Shown piece by piece: positions 60,039 to 64,000 of a stretch of DNA of 64,000 bases (positions are counted from its first letter, which is position 1; each line of letters starts with the position of its first letter). The translations under genes and the position numbers were made by a program. The stretch is from Nocardioides sp. (GTDB lineage: Bacteria; Actinomycetota; Actinomycetes; Propionibacteriales; Nocardioidaceae): the NCBI GenBank assembly GCA_030698375.1, contig JAUYLL010000123.1, forward strand, positions 39,219 through 103,218, given 5' to 3'. Under the pieces are notes generated by a model, which saw only the letters and a list, made by a program, of their open reading frames with translations, was not told the DNA's origin and ran no database searches.

Positions 60039-61982
60039 TCAGCGTCCGATGACCGGCACCGTCAGGACGGAGCGGTGCTCGGGGGAAACGTGGATCGTCA
60101 TTGGTGCCAGCGTAGGCGCCAGGTCGGGCAGAGCCGGCAGCAGGTGGGGAATGTCATAGGCCTGCACCGCGATCCGGAGCCGGTGACCGGGCTTGATCCG
60201 GGCGTGGGTGGGGAAGACCTCGACGTCGATCGGGGCGACCTCTCCGGGGGCCAGCCGCTCCTTCGCCTCGGCCGTGAACGGGTGGTGCACCTGCACGATC
60301 CTGCCGTCCAGGCGACGGGTCCGGCGCTGGTCCACGGCGCGGTGGGAGAGCACCTGCCACCCGCCGGTCAGCCGGCTCACGGTGCCGTCCGGGGCCACGT
60401 CGGAGACCGCCACCGAGAGCATGCCGTCCCCGGACGGGGTCGAGGTGAAGAGCCGGGCGTTGATGGGGCCGTGGATCCGGAGGCGGCGCGTCATCGGCGG
60501 GGTCTCGAAGACGATGCCGGCCAGGTCGTTGACCTTGTTGTCCCTCAGGCACGGGTTGGGCAGCGGCAGCATCGCCAGGAAGCCGGCCGTCCACTGGTTG
60601 GCTGAGCGCGTGCAGAGCCCCGCCGGCAGCGGCAGCACGGGCGAGTCGCCCGGCGCCGGGCGGCCGCGGGTGAGGACGCCCGGGACACCGTTCGCCGCCG
60701 TCCCGGAGAGCCGGAAGGAGGCGGCGCGCAGGTCGCGGCGCATCCACCGGCGGGCGCGGGACCAACGGGTCGTGCCCTGCTCGAAGTAGGTCAGCGGCTT
60801 GATGTCGCGGTTCATCCGCCGATCGCGCCGGCCCTTGACCCAACGGTCGAACCAGCGGAGCTGGAGCTCGGCGAGCGAGCCGTGCCCGGCCTCCTCCATG
60901 CCGGTGCCCCCGGAGGCTTGGATGTGGTCCCACGGCCCCACGATCATCTTGGTCGGCACGCCTCGGCGCTGGAGGTTCTCGAAGAGCAGCGGGGTGCCGC
61001 GCTGGAACAGGTCGTACTGGCCGGAGACGAAGAACGCCGGGACCTTGACCCTCTTGATCACGTTGATCGGGGAGCGCTGGGCGTAGAAGTCGCCGTCCAG
61101 TGCCGGCTCGCCCCCGGTGAGCGCGCCGAGGAGCAGCGGCACCGTGAAGGTCCCGGCCCCGAGGGCGTGGTCCACGAGCGTGGCCATCCCGCCGGCCTGG
61201 TCCTGCTGGCCGTACGCCGGGGGGATGACGCCGCTGGCCGTCACCAGGCCGAGCCACAAGGGGATGAACCCGACGTCGAGGGCACCGCCGGAGGCGACGA
61301 CGTCGCGGTAGACGTCGGCGCCGGGCACGGCGGGGAAGATCGCCTTGAGACCCGGCGGGTTGGCGGCGGCGGCGTTGATCTGGCTGATGCCCATGTACGA
61401 CGGCCCGCTCATGCCCGTGCGCCCGTTGCTCCACGGCTGGCGGTGCGCCCAGGTCATGACCTCCCCGGCGTCCTTGTTCTCCCGGCGGCAGAACGCACAC
61501 CACTGGCCCGGGGAGGAGCCGGTGCCGCGGGCGTCGACGGTCAGCTGGGCGTAGCCGCGCTTGACGAGGTAGTCGGGGTTGCTCCCGCCGAGGTCGCTGC
61601 CGCCCAGCACGGTCTTGTTGTAGGCGGTGATGGTGACGATCACCGGCCAACGGCCCGGCACGGCCTTCCCCGACGCGTCGGCGGGCAGCACGAGGTCGCC
61701 GCGCAGCTCGAGGCCGTCGGACATCGGGATCGTCAGGTCGGTGCGGGTGACGGTGCCCGGGTACTGCTCGGGGCGGGGGCGCCAAGTGCGGCCCGCGGTG
61801 CGCTCGGCCGCCCGGGCCAGGGCGGAGGCGTCCGGTGCGGTGCCGGCCCGGTCGGCGGGGCGCTCGGGGGCGGAGGCTGCGGGGGCGGGACCGGCCGCCA
61901 GCAGCGTGGCCGCCATCCCTGTCGCGACGATCGCGGCGAGCACGGCGCGTGCCCGGTGCTGCACGTGGTGCAGGTGCTGCAT
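60039..61982 (-). CDS. Secreted CocE/NonD-type hydrolase (X-Pro dipeptidyl-peptidase S15 family)
   Basis: A 647-residue exported alpha/beta-hydrolase. Signal peptide: 'MQHLHHVQHRARAVLAAIVA' and onward to an Ala-rich cleavage site near residue 36. The catalytic residues are Ser in 'TGMSGPSYMGISQINAAAA', Asp in 'FVSGQYDLFQRGTP' and His in 'MIVGPWDHIQASGG'. 'QLTVDARGTGSSPGQWCAF' is also conserved. The C-terminal jelly-roll domain ('LRIHGPINARLFTSTPSGDG', 'AVSDVAPDGTVSRLTGGW') is standard for the family. The ATG at 61982 has AGGGGGA upstream. It could act on peptides, esters or amides outside the cell. It is divergent from the helicase-associated gene. Confidence 0.9.
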   Translation of the reverse strand: MQHLHHVQHRARAVLAAIVATGMAATLLAAGPAPAASAPERPADRAGTAPDASALARAAERTAGRTWRPRPEQYPGTVTRTDLTIPMSDGLELRGDLVLPADASGKAVPGRWPVIVTITAYNKTVLGGSDLGGSNPDYLVKRGYAQLTVDARGTGSSPGQWCAFCRRENKDAGEVMTWAHRQPWSNGRTGMSGPSYMGISQINAAAANPPGLKAIFPAVPGADVYRDVVASGGALDVGFIPLWLGLVTASGVIPPAYGQQDQAGGMATLVDHALGAGTFTVPLLLGALTGGEPALDGDFYAQRSPINVIKRVKVPAFFVSGQYDLFQRGTPLLFENLQRRGVPTKMIVGPWDHIQASGGTGMEEAGHGSLAELQLRWFDRWVKGRRDRRMNRDIKPLTYFEQGTTRWSRARRWMRRDLRAASFRLSGTAANGVPGVLTRGRPAPGDSPVLPLPAGLCTRSANQWTAGFLAMLPLPNPCLRDNKVNDLAGIVFETPPMTRRLRIHGPINARLFTSTPSGDGMLSVAVSDVAPDGTVSRLTGGWQVLSHRAVDQRRTRRLDGRIVQVHHPFTAEAKERLAPGEVAPIDVEVFPTHARIKPGHRLRIAVQAYDIPHLLPALPDLAPTLAPMTIHVSPEHRSVLTVPVIGR

Positions 61983-62082
61983 GCGGATGTCCCCCTGGTG
62001 ATGGGCCCGGGCCCGCCCGGAAGTCACCCGTTCAACGGGCGCGCGGGGACGACGTCACGCCCTGTCTCGTATCGTGGTGCGG

Positions 62083-64000
62083 ATGTCCACCTCCGCGCCC
62101 CGCAGCCTGGCCGAGCAGCTGCGCTCCTGGTCCGACCAGGACCTCGCCCACCTCGTGGCGCGCCGCCCGGACCTCGCCGCACCGGCACCGCAGGACTCCA
62201 CCCAGCTGGCCTCCCGTGCGGCGTCGCGACCGTCGGTGCTGCGGATGCTCGACCAGCTCGACCGGCTGCACATCACGACGCTCGAGGCGGCCCTCGCCCT
62301 CGGGGCGGGCTCCCGGGCCGAGGACGTCGTGGCGGTCGTCCGCGCGGACCCGGCCGCCGCCTCCGCCGCCGTCGACGAGCTGCTCGCCGTGGCGCTGCTG
62401 TGGGGCGACCGCGACGGGCTGCGCCCCGTGACCGTCCTGACCGAACTGCTGCCCACCGCGGGGGACGTCGTACGCCCGGCGGAGGAGGTCGCGGCGCTGC
62501 TGGCGGAGGTTGGGCCCCAGGCGCGGGCGCTGCTCGACCACCTCGAGGAGCACGGGCCGCTCGGGTCCGTCGAGGGCGCCGACCGCGTCGTCGCCCTCGA
62601 ACGGGCCCGCACCCCCGTCGAGGAGCTGCTCGCCCGTCGGCTGCTGCTCCCCCGCGACGCGCGACACGTCGTGGTGCCCACCGATGTCCTGCTGGCGCTG
62701 CGCGAAGGACGCACCACCCGCGACGACGTGGGTGTCCCGCCCACCCTGGCCACCGCGGAGCGGCCGGCCCGTCTCGTCGACACCGCCGCCGCGGGCGCGG
62801 CCGGGGAGCTGGTGCAACGGGTGGAGCTGCTCCTGGAGACCTGGGGCACCCGGCCGCCGGCGGCGCTGCGCGGCGGCGGGCTCGGGGTGCGCGACCTGCG
62901 CGCGACCGGCGTCCTCCTCGCGGTGGACGAGCGCTCGGCCGCGCTGCACGTCGAGGTGGCCGCCGCCGCGGGGCTGCTCGCGCTCGGCGACACCCCCGAC
63001 GACGACGCGGCCTGGCTGCCGACCGAGGCGTTCGACGCCTGGCGCGCCGCGTCGACCGCCGAGCGCTGGGCCCGGCTGGCCGCCGCCTGGCTCGAGTCCC
63101 CCCGCCCGGCCTCGCTCGTCGGCACGAAGGACGCGAAGGGCCGGGTGGTCAACGCGCTCGGCGACAGCCTCGAACGGGGGTGGGCGGCCGAGACCCGGCG
63201 TACCGCGCTGGAGGTGCTCGCCACCCTGGCCCCCGGCACCGTCCTCGCCGCCACGACCGGCGCGGCCTCGGTGGTGGCGCGGCTGCGCTGGCTACGACCG
63301 CGCCGTCCCGCCGACCGGGCCGAGCTCGTCGTCGCCACCCTGGACGAGGCCGCGGTGCTCGGTGTCGTCGCCCTCGGTGGCCTCTCCGCCCATGGCCGCG
63401 CGCTCGTGGCGGAGGACCCGGCCCCTGCCCCGGTGCTCGCCCCGCTGCTGCCCGCCCCCGTCGACCATGTCCTGCTCCAGGCCGACCTCACCGCCGTCGC
63501 CCCCGGGCCTCTCGAGCAGGAGCTCGCGGCCCGGCTGGCCGCGGTGGCCGACGTGGAGTCGCGCGGCGGCGCAACCGTCTACCGCTTCGACGCCCAGACC
63601 GTGCGCCGTGCCTTCGACGCCGGCTGGTCGGCCGAGGACGTGCACGCCTTCATCTCCTCGGCCTCGCGCACCCCGGTGCCCCAGCCGCTGGTCTACCTCG
63701 TCGACGACGTGGCCCGGCGCTTCGGGACGGTGCGCGTCGGCTCGGCCGCGGCGTTCCTGCGCAGCGACGACGAGTCCACGCTCACCGAGCTGGTCCACGA
63801 CCCGCGGGCGGCGTCGTTGCGGCTGCGGCGGATCGCCCCGACCGTCGTGGTCACCGACTCCCCCGCCGACGTGCTCCTGCCGCGCCTGCGCGAGCTCGGC
63901 GTGGCACCGGTGCTCGAGTCCGCCGACGGGATGGTCCGGCTGGCGCGCCGGCCGTCGTACCGTGCGCCGTCCCCGCGCCGCCGCCCGGCGCCCGCCGCCG
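62083..64000 (+). CDS. Helicase-associated (XPB/Ssl2-like N-terminal) domain protein, cut by window edge
   Basis: At least 639 residues, open at the right edge. It starts 'MSTSAPRSLAEQLRSWSDQD' with 'LAHLVARRPDLAAPAPQDST', 'VLRMLDQLDRLHITTLEAAL' and, near the visible end, 'PLVYLVDDVARRFGTVRVGS' then 'AAFLRSDDESTLTELVHDPR'. This last part is the helicase_C_3/XPB-Ssl2 N-terminal-type domain of actinobacterial helicase-associated proteins, normally next to an XPB-like helicase gene. It is thought to act with DNA repair. TATCGT lies 7 bases before the ATG and could be a -10, giving a leaderless message. Pro/Ala-rich sequence begins at the cut edge. Confidence 0.87.
   Translation, partial: MSTSAPRSLAEQLRSWSDQDLAHLVARRPDLAAPAPQDSTQLASRAASRPSVLRMLDQLDRLHITTLEAALALGAGSRAEDVVAVVRADPAAASAAVDELLAVALLWGDRDGLRPVTVLTELLPTAGDVVRPAEEVAALLAEVGPQARALLDHLEEHGPLGSVEGADRVVALERARTPVEELLARRLLLPRDARHVVVPTDVLLALREGRTTRDDVGVPPTLATAERPARLVDTAAAGAAGELVQRVELLLETWGTRPPAALRGGGLGVRDLRATGVLLAVDERSAALHVEVAAAAGLLALGDTPDDDAAWLPTEAFDAWRAASTAERWARLAAAWLESPRPASLVGTKDAKGRVVNALGDSLERGWAAETRRTALEVLATLAPGTVLAATTGAASVVARLRWLRPRRPADRAELVVATLDEAAVLGVVALGGLSAHGRALVAEDPAPAPVLAPLLPAPVDHVLLQADLTAVAPGPLEQELAARLAAVADVESRGGATVYRFDAQTVRRAFDAGWSAEDVHAFISSASRTPVPQPLVYLVDDVARRFGTVRVGSAAAFLRSDDESTLTELVHDPRAASLRLRRIAPTVVVTDSPADVLLPRLRELGVAPVLESADGMVRLARRPSYRAPSPRRRPAPAA

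Overview
The window is chromosomal DNA from a very GC-rich actinobacterium, most likely a member of the Nocardioidaceae (Nocardioides-like). The evidence is uniformly G/C-ending codons, frequent GTG/TTG starts, coenzyme F420 genes (a fused FbiC plus a luciferase-like oxidoreductase), a GuaB3/GuaB pair, and actinobacterial protein families (DUF2277, DUF3140, DUF3027, DUF2530, DUF222-HNH, DUF6153/DUF305). I see no prophage, insertion sequence, CRISPR array or rRNA. Genes are packed tightly, many with 1-4 base stop/start overlaps, and no stretch longer than about 270 bases lacks a gene.

Layout. Bases 1-10,000 hold a SAF-domain gene end, mscL, an epimerase coupled to a 62-residue protein, a LytR-CpsA-Psr protein, tRNA-Arg(CCT), an SGNH acyltransferase, a PfpI-type protein, a saccharopine-dehydrogenase-like enzyme, a sirtuin and an MFS exporter. 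Bases 10,000-15,000 hold a luciferase-like/F420 oxidoreductase coupled to an acyl-CoA dehydrogenase, behind a perfect palindrome, followed by fbiC. Bases 15,000-30,800 hold a minus-strand purine/lipid block: guaA, a ChoD-like GMC oxidoreductase, two aldehyde dehydrogenases, a CrtC/AttH-like protein and an APH-like phosphotransferase behind a KstR-like box, then glpD, guaB3 and guaB, and an ACT-GNAT fusion. Bases 30,900-36,400 hold a VapBC-type toxin-antitoxin pair, a DUF222-HNH protein and a copper cluster (DUF6153, DUF305 lipoprotein, CopB-type ATPase) with a CsoR-like operator.

Bases 36,300-41,000 hold tRNA-Thr(TGT) followed by a small frame-disrupted gene, csbD, a YCII protein with its ECF sigma factor, a short transcribed-looking element with a 12-codon ORF and strong RNA secondary structure, then pdxH and citrate synthase. 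Bases 41,000-64,000 hold another luciferase-like oxidoreductase with a KstR-like box, a GNAT protein, serC, a topoisomerase IB pseudogene, a beta-propeller protein, YnfA, methyltransferase and MFS/MarR genes, an ABC exporter, a nucleobase permease, DUF2530 and DUF3027 genes, a cold-shock protein with a C-terminal extension, a large secreted subtilase, a GGCT-like protein, a secreted CocE-type hydrolase and the start of a helicase-associated (XPB-type) protein. From memory, citA, serC, DUF3027, MarR, DUF2530, an MFS gene, cspB and the helicase-associated gene also lie near one another in mycobacteria, so this part looks like conserved actinobacterial core.

The observations most worth following are the 12-codon ORF/structured RNA element between the sigma factor and pdxH, the topoisomerase IB gene with an internal deletion that may have arisen between 7-base repeats, the frame-disrupted gene abutting tRNA-Thr, and the KstR-like palindromes, one of which contains the stop codon of the upstream gene.
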